Part shown: positions 1-7,269 of the stretch, in pieces
Position numbering within the stretch: the first letter of the stretch is position 1
Layout of the letters: every line of letters begins with the position of its first letter
Assembly: GCA_937915965.1 (NCBI GenBank)
Contig: CALGHC010000665.1
Location: 1-23,781, forward strand
Direction of reading: 5' to 3'
Source: an uncultured Myxococcales bacterium
Lineage (GTDB): Bacteria > Myxococcota_A > UBA9042
Length of the DNA: 23,781 bases
The notes under the pieces: model-generated
Told to the model about the DNA's origin: nothing
The model's database searches: none
Seen by the model: only the letters and a program-made list of their open reading frames with translations
Made by a program: the position numbers and the translations under genes

Positions 1-63
1 CCCCGCGTACTGGCTTCGATCTCCGAGCGAGGCGTGGAAGGCCGACGCGAGCGGCTTTCGCCC

Positions 64-92
64 TTGACATCGCCCCCGAAAGCATGGATAAA
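64..92 (+). promoter_or_regulatory. Sigma70-like promoter of the str/S10 cluster
   Basis: A perfect -35 hexamer TTGACA lies at 64-69. A -10-like GATAAA (4 of 6 matches to TATAAT) lies at 87-92, with the optimal 17-base spacer. The expected start of transcription is near 99-100, giving a leader of about 300 nt before rpsL. It is the best promoter-like site upstream of the cluster. Seen: hexamers and spacing. Inferred: use in vivo. Confidence 0.6.
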
Positions 93-101
93 GCGCGCCC
101 C

Positions 102-124
102 ACGTCAGGGCACCCCCCTGACGT
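102..124 (+). promoter_or_regulatory. Perfect inverted repeat at the predicted transcript 5' end
   Basis: ACGTCAGGG (102-110) and CCCTGACGT (116-124) are a perfect 9-bp inverted repeat around a 5-base centre. It begins only about 10 bases after the -10 element at 87-92. It could be an operator for a dimeric repressor or a stem at the 5' end of the mRNA. There is no T run after it, so it is not a usual terminator. Confidence 0.5.
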
Positions 125-261
125 TCTCCCGGTGGACCGCCCTCATGGCGACCCGCCGAATCGAGAGCAGCGCGCGCTTGAGCGACCTGCATGAGCGGTC
201 CAGGATAGGGGGGGATCGATCGCGACAGAACCTCTGGCCCACGACCAACGGTCGGAGTGCA

Positions 262-328
262 GAGGCCCTGGAGCAAGGAAGAGGGGGACACCGGCGTGCG
301 CACCGAGTGGTGGCGCACGACAGGCCTC
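262..328 (+). promoter_or_regulatory. Structured leader element upstream of rpsL
   Basis: GAGGCC (262-267) pairs with GGCCTC (323-328) and encloses a strong hairpin: CGTGCGC-ACC (295-304) against GGT-G-GCGCACG (309-319), with loop GAGT and one bulged G. A smaller stem, CGCGT/ACGCG (375-388), sits just before the rpsL ribosome binding site. This fits a ribosomal protein mRNA leader or attenuator, but no known leader family is recognised. The rest of 1-401 holds no gene that can be supported. Confidence 0.4.
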
Positions 329-401
329 CTGGGGCACGAGACGCGGCCGAATCTGGCCCGTTGGAAGACGAGAGCGCGTCACGACGCGTCGAGGCGACCA
401 G

Positions 402-779
402 ATGCCGACGATCAATCAGCTCGTTCGACAGCAGCGCAAGGCGAAGCGCCGCAAGACCACTGCGCCGGCCCTGGAGTCGTGCCCGCAGAAGCGGGGCGTC
501 TGCACGCGCGTCTATACGACGACGCCAAAGAAGCCGAACTCCGCGTTGCGCAAGGTCGCACGTGTGCGCCTCTCGAACGGCATGGAGGTCACGACCTACA
601 TTCCCGGCGAGGGCCACAACCTCCAGGAGCACAGCATCGTGCTGATCCGCGGCGGACGTGTGAAGGACCTGCCCGGCGTGCGTTACCACGTCATCCGCGG
701 CACCCTGGACGCCACCGGCGTCGCCAGCCGTCGCCGCGGCCGATCGAAGTACGGCGCCAAGGCGCCCAAGCAGAAGTAG
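402..779 (+). CDS. rpsL: 30S ribosomal protein S12
   Basis: 125 residues, usual family length, full-length match to S12. S12 sits at the decoding centre of the 30S subunit and contributes to tRNA selection. The loop PKKPNSALRK (K43, K44 counting Met) and the GGRVKDLPGVRYH block (K88, D89) are intact, so the classical streptomycin-resistance positions carry the sensitive lysines. The start is an ATG preceded by GAGG at 391-394 with a 7-base spacer. First gene of the str segment, followed by rpsG after 119 bp. The stop codon lies inside a 10-bp tandem repeat. Confidence 0.97.
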   Translation: MPTINQLVRQQRKAKRRKTTAPALESCPQKRGVCTRVYTTTPKKPNSALRKVARVRLSNGMEVTTYIPGEGHNLQEHSIVLIRGGRVKDLPGVRYHVIRGTLDATGVASRRRGRSKYGAKAPKQK

Positions 780-810
780 GCAGAAGTAGGCAGAAGTAGG
801 CAGTAGTAGG
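771..810 (+). repeat. Four-copy 10-bp tandem repeat across the rpsL stop
   Basis: The unit CAGAAGTAGG occurs at 771-780, 781-790 and 791-800, with a fourth copy CAGTAGTAGG at 801-810. The first copy encodes the last codons and TAG stop of rpsL. Because the unit is 10 bases, the copied TAG triplets (777, 787, 797, 807) fall in all three forward frames. The rest of the spacer to rpsG has no strong structure. Confidence 0.95.
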
Positions 811-898
811 ACGACCACGTCCCATCCGGCCGTCGGGCCAGGCGAGCCCACAGGCGCACGCCAACCGAGCCGGTAGCCAGTGAACGGAGAGATAAGTC

Positions 899-1369
899 AT
901 GCCACGGCGTCGCGAAGTACCCAAGCGCATCATCCTGCCCGACCCCAAGTTCGGCGATGATCAGGTTGCGAAGTTCATCAACTGCTTGATGAAAGACGGC
1001 AAGAAGTCGACAGCGGAGAAGTTGCTGTACAGCGCCTTCGAACGCGTCGAGGCCCGCGCCAAGGAGGACCCGGTCAAGGTCTTCAAACGCGCGCTTGAGA
1101 ACATTCGCCCGGCAGTCGAGGTCAAGTCTCGTCGCGTGGGTGGTTCGACCTATCAGGTGCCGGTCGAGGTTCGTCCAGAGCGACGCAACGCTCTGGGGAT
1201 GCGCTGGCTGCTGAAGTTCTCTGACAGTCGCGGCGAGAAGGGCATGGCCGAGAAGCTCGCCAACGAGATCCTCGATGCCGCCCAGAACCGCGGCGCAGCG
1301 GTCAAGAAGCGTGAGGACACGCACCGCATGGCCGACGCCAACAAGGCGTTTGCCCACTATCGCTGGTAG
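899..1369 (+). CDS. rpsG: 30S ribosomal protein S7
   Basis: 156 residues, the usual length, with the S7 N-terminal block PRRREVPKRIILPDPKFGD and the C-terminal MADANKAFAHYRW. S7 starts assembly of the 30S head by binding the 3' domain of 16S rRNA and lines the E site. In E. coli S7 is the translational repressor of the str operon, acting on the rpsL-rpsG spacer; here that spacer has tandem repeats instead of an obvious large structure. The ATG start has GGAGA at 886-890 with an 8-base spacer. Confidence 0.97.
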   Translation: MPRRREVPKRIILPDPKFGDDQVAKFINCLMKDGKKSTAEKLLYSAFERVEARAKEDPVKVFKRALENIRPAVEVKSRRVGGSTYQVPVEVRPERRNALGMRWLLKFSDSRGEKGMAEKLANEILDAAQNRGAAVKKREDTHRMADANKAFAHYRW

Positions 1370-1417
1370 ACCAGCCGATAGGCCATAGTGCTACGAAAGT
1401 AGAGTCGAATTGGAGGG

Positions 1418-1451
1418 GACTCGCTCGTTCCTTCGGGAAACGAGAAGAGTC
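1418..1451 (+). promoter_or_regulatory. UUCG-capped hairpin in the rpsG-fusA spacer
   Basis: CTCGTTCC (1424-1431) pairs with GGAA-A-CGAG (1436-1444, one bulged A) around a C(TTCG)G tetraloop, and the outer GACTC (1418-1422) pairs with GAGTC (1447-1451). A second GAGTC at 1402-1406 could pair with the same GACTC, giving an alternative fold. No T run follows, so this is more likely a regulatory or processing element than a terminator. Confidence 0.55.
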
Positions 1452-1488
1452 GCCGGGTCGCCAGTCGCGGCCCACCCAGGAGCCCCAC

Positions 1489-3567
1489 GTGCCACGCGCC
1501 CAGCCGTTGTCGAAATATCGCAATATTGGCATCATGGCTCACATTGATGCTGGTAAGACGACGACGACTGAGCGGGTGCTCTACTACACGGGGCGTTCGT
1601 ACAAGATCGGTGAAGTGCACGACGGCGCCGCAACCATGGACTTCATGGAGCAGGAGCAGGAGCGCGGCATCACGATTACGTCGGCCGCGACCTACTGCAC
1701 CTGGGACGGCTGCAACATCAACATCATCGACACCCCTGGCCACGTCGACTTCACCATGGAAGTGGAGCGGTCGCTCCGGGTCCTCGACGGGGCGGTCGCG
1801 GTCTTCTGCGGCGTCGGCGGAGTCGAGCCCCAGAGCGAGACCGTCTGGCGCCAGGCGGATCGCTACGGGGTGCCACGCGTCGCGTTCGTCAACAAGATGG
1901 ACCGCGTCGGCGCGGACTTTGGCCGGGCAGTGCGCGAGATCGCCGGCCGACTCGGTGCCAACCCCGTGCCGGTGCAGCTGCCAATCGGCAGGGAGGATGG
2001 CTTCCTTGGCATCGTCGATCTGATCGCGATGAAGGGAGTCGTCTTCGATGACGAGAGCCTTGGCGTTCGTTTCGACGTCTCCGATGTGCCGGCCGACATG
2101 CTCGACGAGGCGCTCGCCGCCCGCCAGCGTGTCGTCGAGGCCGCAGCCGAAGCGGATGACGACCTGATGGAGAAGTACCTCGCTGGCGAAGAGCTCAGCG
2201 AGGAAGAGATCATCGCTGCCCTGCGCAAAGCAGTCATCGGACTGACCGCGGTGCCCGTGTTGTGCGGCTCCGCGTTCAAGAACAAGGGCGTCCAGCAGCT
2301 GCTCGACTCAGTCGTGCGCTATCTGCCATCGCCCGAGGATGTCCGGCCGGTCATTGGCTTCGCGCCGGACGACCCGGACAAGCAGATCGAACGTCGCGCA
2401 GCAGACGAAGAGCCGCTCGCCGCGCTGGCATTCAAGATCTGGACCGACTCCTTCGTCGGCAACCTCACGTACTGCCGCGTCTACTCGGGTGTGCTCGAGG
2501 CCGGGGCGACCGTGCTCAATCCAGCCGTGGGCAAGCGCGAGCGCGTCGGCCGCCTGTTGAGGATGCACGCCGACAAACGCGAGGACGTCAAGGAAGCCTT
2601 CGCCGGCGAGATCGTCGCGGTGACGGGCCTGAAGCACACGGCCACTGGCCACACGCTGTGCGATCAGAAGAAGCCGATCGTCCTTGAGTCGATGAACTTC
2701 CCCGATCCGGTCATCTCGATCGCGATCGAGGCGGACTCCAAGCAGGAGGAAGAGCGTCTGACGCTCGCACTCGACAAATTGGGCCGCGAGGATCCCACCT
2801 TCCGCATTGCCACCGACGAAGAGACCGGCCAGACGCTGATCTCGGGCATGGGCGAGCTCCATCTGGAGATCATCGTCGATCGCCTGCGGCGGGAATTCAA
2901 AGTTCAGCCCCTGGTCGGCAAGCCGCAGGTCGCCTACCGCGAAACGCTGCTTGAGAGCGCCGAGGTCAACTACAAGTACGCCAAGCAGACCGGAGGACGC
3001 GGCCAGTTCGCGCACATCTGCCTGAGAGTGGAGCCCCAGGAGAGCGGCGTTGGTTACGAGTTCGTCGACGCCACCAAGGGCGGCGTCATCCCGCGCGAGT
3101 TCATCGCCGCGACCGACAAGGGCGTCGCGGACGCAATGAGCGGCGGGGTGATCAGCGGCTATCAGATGGTCGACGTACGCGTGACGGTCTTCGATGGCTC
3201 GTTCCACGACGTCGACTCGAGCGAGATGGCCTTCCGGATCGCAGGCTCGATGGCTTTCAAGGAAGCCGCACGCAAAGCACGACCAGTTCTGCTGGAGCCC
3301 GTCTTCGAGATTGAAATCGTCACGCCAGAGGAGTACATGGGGGACGTCATCGGCGACCTCAACTCTCGGCGGGGTCGAATCAGCAACCTGGACGAGCGCA
3401 GCGGCGGTCGGATCATCAGCGGCGAAGTGCCTCTAGGCGCAACGTTTGGCTACGCAACGGACCTGCGGTCAATGACCCAAGGCCGGGCGACGTACACGAT
3501 GCAGTTCAACCACTATGCGCCGGCTCCCCAGTCGGTCATGGATGGTGTCATGCGACTGGCCTCTTGA
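1489..3567 (+). CDS. fusA: Translation elongation factor G (EF-G)
   Basis: 692 residues, usual length. This GTPase drives ribosomal translocation and, with RRF, ribosome recycling. All G motifs are visible: AHIDAGKT (17-24), RGITI (59-63), DTPGHVD (81-87), NKMD (135-138) and GSAFKNKG. Domains II to V follow, including the domain IV block KYAKQTGGRGQFAH and the domain V block PVFEIEIVTPEEYMGDVIGDLNSRRG. The GTG start at 1489 is chosen because AGGAG ends 6 bases upstream and the protein begins at the usual place. No tuf gene follows, unlike the classical str operon. Confidence 0.97.
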   Translation: MPRAQPLSKYRNIGIMAHIDAGKTTTTERVLYYTGRSYKIGEVHDGAATMDFMEQEQERGITITSAATYCTWDGCNINIIDTPGHVDFTMEVERSLRVLDGAVAVFCGVGGVEPQSETVWRQADRYGVPRVAFVNKMDRVGADFGRAVREIAGRLGANPVPVQLPIGREDGFLGIVDLIAMKGVVFDDESLGVRFDVSDVPADMLDEALAARQRVVEAAAEADDDLMEKYLAGEELSEEEIIAALRKAVIGLTAVPVLCGSAFKNKGVQQLLDSVVRYLPSPEDVRPVIGFAPDDPDKQIERRAADEEPLAALAFKIWTDSFVGNLTYCRVYSGVLEAGATVLNPAVGKRERVGRLLRMHADKREDVKEAFAGEIVAVTGLKHTATGHTLCDQKKPIVLESMNFPDPVISIAIEADSKQEEERLTLALDKLGREDPTFRIATDEETGQTLISGMGELHLEIIVDRLRREFKVQPLVGKPQVAYRETLLESAEVNYKYAKQTGGRGQFAHICLRVEPQESGVGYEFVDATKGGVIPREFIAATDKGVADAMSGGVISGYQMVDVRVTVFDGSFHDVDSSEMAFRIAGSMAFKEAARKARPVLLEPVFEIEIVTPEEYMGDVIGDLNSRRGRISNLDERSGGRIISGEVPLGATFGYATDLRSMTQGRATYTMQFNHYAPAPQSVMDGVMRLAS

Positions 3568-3584
3568 GGCCGTTTGAAATGGAG

Positions 3585-3601
3585 CCCCGCACGACGCGGG
3601 G
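3585..3601 (+). promoter_or_regulatory. Short hairpin before rpsJ
   Basis: CCCCGC (3585-3590) and GCGGGG (3596-3601) form a 6-bp stem with a 5-base loop in the 47-bp spacer between fusA and rpsJ. No T tract follows. It ends next to the rpsJ Shine-Dalgarno GAGGA and could modulate rpsJ translation, but this is inference from position only. Confidence 0.35.
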
Positions 3602-3614
3602 GTGAGGAAGCGAT

Positions 3615-3923
3615 ATGGCTACCCAGCGGATCCGAATCCGGTTGAAAGCGTACGACCACAAACTTCTGGACCAGTCCGTCACCGAGATCATCTCGACGGT
3701 CCAGAATACCGGCGCTCGCGTCGCCGGGCCCGTGCCGTTGCCGACGCGTATCAACCGCTACACGGTTTTGCGCGGGCCACACGTCGACAAGAAGAGCCGC
3801 GAACAGTTCGAGGTCCGAACGCACAAGCGCCTCATTGACATCCTCGACCCGAACCAGCAGACCCTCGACGCGCTCATGCGCCTCGACCTGGCTGCCGGGG
3901 TCTCGGTCGAGATCAAGACCTGA
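3615..3923 (+). CDS. rpsJ: 30S ribosomal protein S10 / NusE
   Basis: 102 residues, usual length, with the S10 signature around RIRLKAYDHKLLDQSV and the PLPTRINRYTVLRGPHVDKKSREQFEVRTHKRLIDI region (abridged here as the two strand-loop blocks). S10 is a 30S head protein and also acts as NusE in antitermination with NusB. First gene of the S10 segment. ATG preceded by GAGGA. In most bacteria the next gene is rplC; here an 86-bp spacer leads directly to rplD. Confidence 0.96.
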   Translation: MATQRIRIRLKAYDHKLLDQSVTEIISTVQNTGARVAGPVPLPTRINRYTVLRGPHVDKKSREQFEVRTHKRLIDILDPNQQTLDALMRLDLAAGVSVEIKT

Positions 3924-3937
3924 CAAGCGGGGGGAAC

Positions 3938-3957
3938 GCCGGCACCAAGATGCCGGT
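3938..3957 (+). promoter_or_regulatory. Hairpin in the rpsJ-rplD spacer
   Basis: CCGGCA (3939-3944) pairs with TGCCGG (3951-3956) around CCAAGA, and a G-T pair can extend it to 3938/3957. It lies in the 86-bp spacer where rplC would normally be. There is no T run. It might be a leader element controlling L4 synthesis or only a scar; the sequence does not decide. Confidence 0.35.
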
Positions 3958-4009
3958 TCGCCGCCGCTGCCGCGCCAATGGGCGAGGCAGCCCCGCCAAG
4001 GAGACTACG

Positions 4010-4630
4010 ATGCCGAAGCTTCAGGTCATCAACACACAAGCGCAGTCCGTGGGCGAGATCGAGCTCGCCGACGGGATCTTTGCCGCGCCGATCAAGCCCC
4101 ACTTGCACTGGGAGGTGGTCCGCAACCAGCTCGCCAACCGACGGCAGGGCACCGCGTCGACCAAGACGCGTGGCATGGTCCACGGCACGACTCGCAAGAC
4201 CTACCGCCAGAAGGGCACGGGCAACGCCCGCCATGGTTCGCGCAAGGCGCCGCTCTTCCGCGGCGGTGGCGTGGCCCACGGACCACGGCCGCGCGACTAC
4301 AGCTACACGGTGCCGAAGAAGGTTCGCCGGGCAGCGCTGTGTTCGGCGCTGTCGACCCGCTGCGGCGGTGGCGACCTCGTGGTTCTCGACAATTTTGAGT
4401 TGGCGCGACCGCGGACCGCGGAGGCTGCGGCCGTACTCGGTCGACTTGGCCTGGGCAAGGTCCTCGTCGTGACGCATGACGAAAACGCCATCCTCCACCT
4501 TTCGCTGCGCAATCTGCCCAGCGCCAAGTACATCCGCGCCGAGGGACTGAACGTCTTCGACGTGCTGAAGTACGACAAGCTGTTGCTGACCGTCGACGCT
4601 GCACGCGCCCTCGAGCAGCGTCTCGCCTGA
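4010..4630 (+). CDS. rplD: 50S ribosomal protein L4
   Basis: 206 residues, usual length. L4 contributes a loop to the peptide exit tunnel. The conserved extended loop is clear: NRRQGTASTKTRG, RQKGTGNARHGS and RGGGVAHGPRPRDYSY. An upstream ATG at 3950 gives 20 extra residues that are Arg-rich and unlike L4, so 4010 is preferred; it has AAGGAG about 6 bases upstream and starts MPKLQVIN. L4 represses the S10 operon in E. coli; no similar leader is recognised here. Ten bases separate it from rplW. Confidence 0.96.
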   Translation: MPKLQVINTQAQSVGEIELADGIFAAPIKPHLHWEVVRNQLANRRQGTASTKTRGMVHGTTRKTYRQKGTGNARHGSRKAPLFRGGGVAHGPRPRDYSYTVPKKVRRAALCSALSTRCGGGDLVVLDNFELARPRTAEAAAVLGRLGLGKVLVVTHDENAILHLSLRNLPSAKYIRAEGLNVFDVLKYDKLLLTVDAARALEQRLA

Positions 4631-4640
4631 GGAGAGAGAC

Positions 4641-4934
4641 ATGAATTTGCATCCTACGCAGATCCTCGTCCGGCCGCTCATCACGGAGAAGAACAATCTT
4701 CTGCGTGAGACGGAGAACGAGTACGTCTTTGAGGTGCACCGCACCGCGAACAAGATCCAGGTGGCCGAGGCCGTCGAAGTGCTGTTCGCAGTCAAGGTGA
4801 ACGAGGTCCGAACGCTGATCCAGCACGGCAAGATGCGTCGGGTCGGAGTTCATACGGGCAAGCGCTCGAACTACAAGAAGGCGTTTGTGAAGCTCCGCGA
4901 GGGCGACACCATCGACTTCTTCGACGGAGTCTAG
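4641..4934 (+). CDS. rplW: 50S ribosomal protein L23
   Basis: 97 residues, usual length. L23 borders the exit tunnel and is the docking site for trigger factor and SRP. Typical blocks are ILVRPLITEKNN near the N-terminus, VEVLFAVKVNEVRTL in the middle and KKAFVKLREGDTIDFF at the end. ATG with GGAGAGAG immediately after the rplD stop, so the pair is probably translationally coupled. Confidence 0.95.
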   Translation: MNLHPTQILVRPLITEKNNLLRETENEYVFEVHRTANKIQVAEAVEVLFAVKVNEVRTLIQHGKMRRVGVHTGKRSNYKKAFVKLREGDTIDFFDGV

Positions 4935-4995
4935 GATAAGCACCGCCCCGCGAGCGGGACGGCAGACCGCCAGGCTGCAAGCCAGGAAGTGATCC

Positions 4996-5823
4996 ATGGG
5001 CATCAAGAAATACAGACCGGTGACCAACGCCTCGCGCCAACACGCGGGACCGGACTTTGCAGAGATCACCAAGGACCGGCCCGAGAAGGCGCTCCTTGAG
5101 CCTCTGAAGAAGACCGGCGGGCGCAATAGCCGCGGCAAGATCACCGCCTACCACCGAGGCGGCGGTCACAAACGCCGTTACCGCGTCATCGACTTCAAGC
5201 GTGACAAGGTCGGGGTGCCCGCCCGCGTGGCGGCAATTGAGTACGACCCCAACCGGTCGGCTCGGCTGGCGCTGCTGCACTACGTCGACGGCGAGAAGCG
5301 CTACATCCTCGCACCGCAGGGCGTCGAGGTCGGCACCGAGCTGTTGTCGAGCCGCAACGCCGATATCCTGCCCGGTAACGCGATGCCTCTCGACGCGATC
5401 CCGGTCGGAACGGTCATTCACGCAATCGAGATGCAGCCCGGCAAGGGTGCACAGATGTGCCGCGCCGCGGGGACGTCAGCACAGTTGATGGCCAAAGAAG
5501 GCAAGCATGCCCTGCTGCGGCTTCCCTCGGGTGAGCAGCGCAAGGTCATCCAGGGCTGCCGAGCGACGATCGGGATGGTCGGCAACCACGACCATGCCCA
5601 CGTCAACCTGGGCAAGGCCGGCCGTATGCGGTGGCTCGGGCGTCGCCCAGTGGTGCGCGGCGTCGCGATGAATCCGGTCGACCATCCGCTTGGTGGTGGC
5701 GAGGGGCGGTCCAGCGGCGGCCGTCACCCATGCACACCGTGGGGTCACCCCACGAAGGGTCACAAGACCCGGACGAACAAGAAGACCGAACGGCTTATCG
5801 TTAGCCGCCGGAAGAAGAAGTAG
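4996..5823 (+). CDS. rplB: 50S ribosomal protein L2
   Basis: 275 residues, usual length. L2 binds 23S rRNA, is needed for subunit association and lies close to the peptidyl transferase centre. N-terminal MGIKKYRPVT, middle GRNSRGKITAYHRGGGHKRRYR and C-terminal GGRHPCTPWG are diagnostic. The motif that reads DHPHGGGEG in E. coli is DHPLGGGEG here: H230 (E. coli H229) is kept and the second His is Leu232. ATG preceded by AGGAAG. The 61-bp spacer before it has only weak GC-rich pairing. Confidence 0.96.
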   Translation: MGIKKYRPVTNASRQHAGPDFAEITKDRPEKALLEPLKKTGGRNSRGKITAYHRGGGHKRRYRVIDFKRDKVGVPARVAAIEYDPNRSARLALLHYVDGEKRYILAPQGVEVGTELLSSRNADILPGNAMPLDAIPVGTVIHAIEMQPGKGAQMCRAAGTSAQLMAKEGKHALLRLPSGEQRKVIQGCRATIGMVGNHDHAHVNLGKAGRMRWLGRRPVVRGVAMNPVDHPLGGGEGRSSGGRHPCTPWGHPTKGHKTRTNKKTERLIVSRRKKK

Positions 5824-5888
5824 CAGTCCAGGAAGGGATCGCGCGGCTGTGGCCAGATGTGGTCCAGCCGGCGAGGAAGGAAGGCACT

Positions 5889-6167
5889 ATGGCGCGTTCG
5901 ATCAAGAAAGGCCCGTTCTGCGACGACCACCTGATGAAGAAGGTGGCCGATGCACAGCGAACCAGCAACAAGCGACCGTTGAAGACCTGGTCGCGACGGT
6001 CGACCATCTTCCCCGAGTTCGTCGGGATGAACCTGATGGTCCATAATGGTCGCAAGTTCGTACCGGTCTTCGTGACCGAGAACATGGTCGGCCACAAGCT
6101 CGGCGAGTTTTCGCCGACTCGTACCTTCCACGGCCACGGCGGCGACAAGAAAGGCAAGCGCCGATAG
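5889..6167 (+). CDS. rpsS: 30S ribosomal protein S19
   Basis: 92 residues from the chosen ATG, the usual length. S19 forms a complex with S13 in the 30S head and contacts the A-site tRNA. MARSIKKGPFCDDHL, the RRSTIFPEFVG block and the HKLGEFSPTRTFHGH block are typical. An upstream ATG at 5859 would add 10 residues not found in S19; GAGGAAGG lies in front of 5889 and decides the start. Confidence 0.96.
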   Translation: MARSIKKGPFCDDHLMKKVADAQRTSNKRPLKTWSRRSTIFPEFVGMNLMVHNGRKFVPVFVTENMVGHKLGEFSPTRTFHGHGGDKKGKRR

Positions 6168-6190
6168 CAGTCGGCTGCCTGGCCCGGAGT

Positions 6191-6209
6191 TGTCAGCGAG
6201 TTGCTGACG
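6191..6209 (+). promoter_or_regulatory. Hairpin in the rpsS-rplV spacer
   Basis: GTCAGC (6192-6197) and GCTGAC (6203-6208) form a perfect 6-bp stem with loop GAGTT, extendable by one T-G pair. It sits about 37 bases before the rplV start. No T run. A role in processing or coupling is possible but not shown. Confidence 0.35.
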
Positions 6210-6245
6210 CGAGCGAGCCCGTCGACCTGATGCATGGAGTCCGCA

Positions 6246-6584
6246 ATGGAAGCCACAACGAGAGCCGTCCTTCACGACGTCCGAATCGCCCCCCGCAAGG
6301 TGCGGGTGGTGGTCGATCTGATTCGTGGGAAGAACGCGGCAGAGGCGCTCACCGTCTTGCAGTTTGCTGAGAAGCGAGCTGCTGAGCCGGTACGCAAACT
6401 GCTCGACAGCGCCATTCACAACGCAGTCAACAACCACAGCATGGACGCCGATGCGCTGTATGTGAGTCAGGTCTACGTCGACCAGGCGCGTACGCTGAAG
6501 CGGTGGCAGCCGAGGGCGTTCGGTCGGGCGACCCGTATCCTCAAGAAGTCGAGTCATGTGACGCTGGTGCTGAGCGTCCGGTAG
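6246..6584 (+). CDS. rplV: 50S ribosomal protein L22
   Basis: 112 residues from the chosen start, about the usual length. L22 spans the 50S subunit, and its beta hairpin lines the exit tunnel next to L4. The block IAPRKVRVVVDLIRGK and the C-terminal PRAFGRATRILKKSSH are diagnostic. ATG at 6246 is preferred over ATG at 6234 because GGAG at 6236-6239 gives a 6-base spacer; the upstream start would add only four residues. Followed by rpsC after 10 bases. Confidence 0.95.
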   Translation: MEATTRAVLHDVRIAPRKVRVVVDLIRGKNAAEALTVLQFAEKRAAEPVRKLLDSAIHNAVNNHSMDADALYVSQVYVDQARTLKRWQPRAFGRATRILKKSSHVTLVLSVR

Positions 6585-6594
6585 GGAGTTCAAC

Positions 6595-7239
6595 GTGGGA
6601 CAGAAGACGCATCCATACGGTCTGCGCCTCGGCGTGATCCGCTCGTGGACCTCGCGCTGGTTCGAGGAAAAGAAGTACGCCACCTGGCTGCATCAGGACC
6701 TCGCAATTCGCAAGCTCATCAAAACCAAGATGAAGCACGCGGGGATTTCAAAGATCGAGATCGAGCGGCGCGCACGCCAGATCCGCATCGCGGTTCACAC
6801 CGCGCGCCCCGGCATCCTGATTGGGCCCAAGGGCAAGGAAGCCGAGAAGCTCAAGACGATGATCGCCAAGATCGCGCAGGGCGAGATCTACCTGACCATC
6901 CATGAGGTGCGTCGGGCGGAGACAGATGCGCAGCTCGTCGCGGAGAACATCGCTACCCAGCTGGAGCGTCGCGTCGCATTCCGCCGCGCGATGCGCAAGG
7001 CCATGCAGGCAGCGCAGAAGTTTGGCATCAAGGGCATTCGCGTAGCCTGCAAAGGCCGCCTCGGCGGAGCCGAGATGGGCCGATACGAGTGGTACCGCGA
7101 GGGCCAGGTTCCGCTGCACACGCTGCGGGCCGACATCCAATACGGTGAGGCCGAGGCAAAGACGACCTACGGCATCATCGGCGTCAAGACATGGATCTAC
7201 CACGGTGAGATCCTGCCCGAGCGCGGCAACCGCCCATAG
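6595..7239 (+). CDS. rpsC: 30S ribosomal protein S3
   Basis: 214 residues, in the family range. S3 is at the mRNA entry site of the 30S subunit and has helicase-like function with S4 and S5. The N-terminus GQKTHPYGLRLGVI, the KH domain with ARPGILIGPKGKE and the C-terminal KGRLGGAEMGRYEWYREGQVP are all present. GTG start, with GGAG overlapping the rplV stop, suggesting translational coupling. Confidence 0.96.
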   Translation: MGQKTHPYGLRLGVIRSWTSRWFEEKKYATWLHQDLAIRKLIKTKMKHAGISKIEIERRARQIRIAVHTARPGILIGPKGKEAEKLKTMIAKIAQGEIYLTIHEVRRAETDAQLVAENIATQLERRVAFRRAMRKAMQAAQKFGIKGIRVACKGRLGGAEMGRYEWYREGQVPLHTLRADIQYGEAEAKTTYGIIGVKTWIYHGEILPERGNRP

Positions 7240-7269
7240 TCGAAGTCCCGTAGGGCACAGGAGGGAACC

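Noticed and set aside
2..67. Possible tail of an upstream gene ending at TGA 65-67
   Set aside because: The frame has acceptable composition, but only 21 residues are visible and none match RpoC or another expected neighbour.
523..672. Streptomycin-resistance substitutions in S12
   Set aside because: The relevant lysines in PKKPNS and RVKDLPG are the usual sensitive residues.
2308..3207. Long minus-strand open frame antisense to fusA
   Set aside because: It mirrors the codon pattern of fusA on the other strand, has no recognisable protein features, and high GC makes such antisense frames common.
3585..3601. Terminator between fusA and rpsJ
   Set aside because: The stem is only 6 bp and no T run follows; readthrough into rpsJ is expected.
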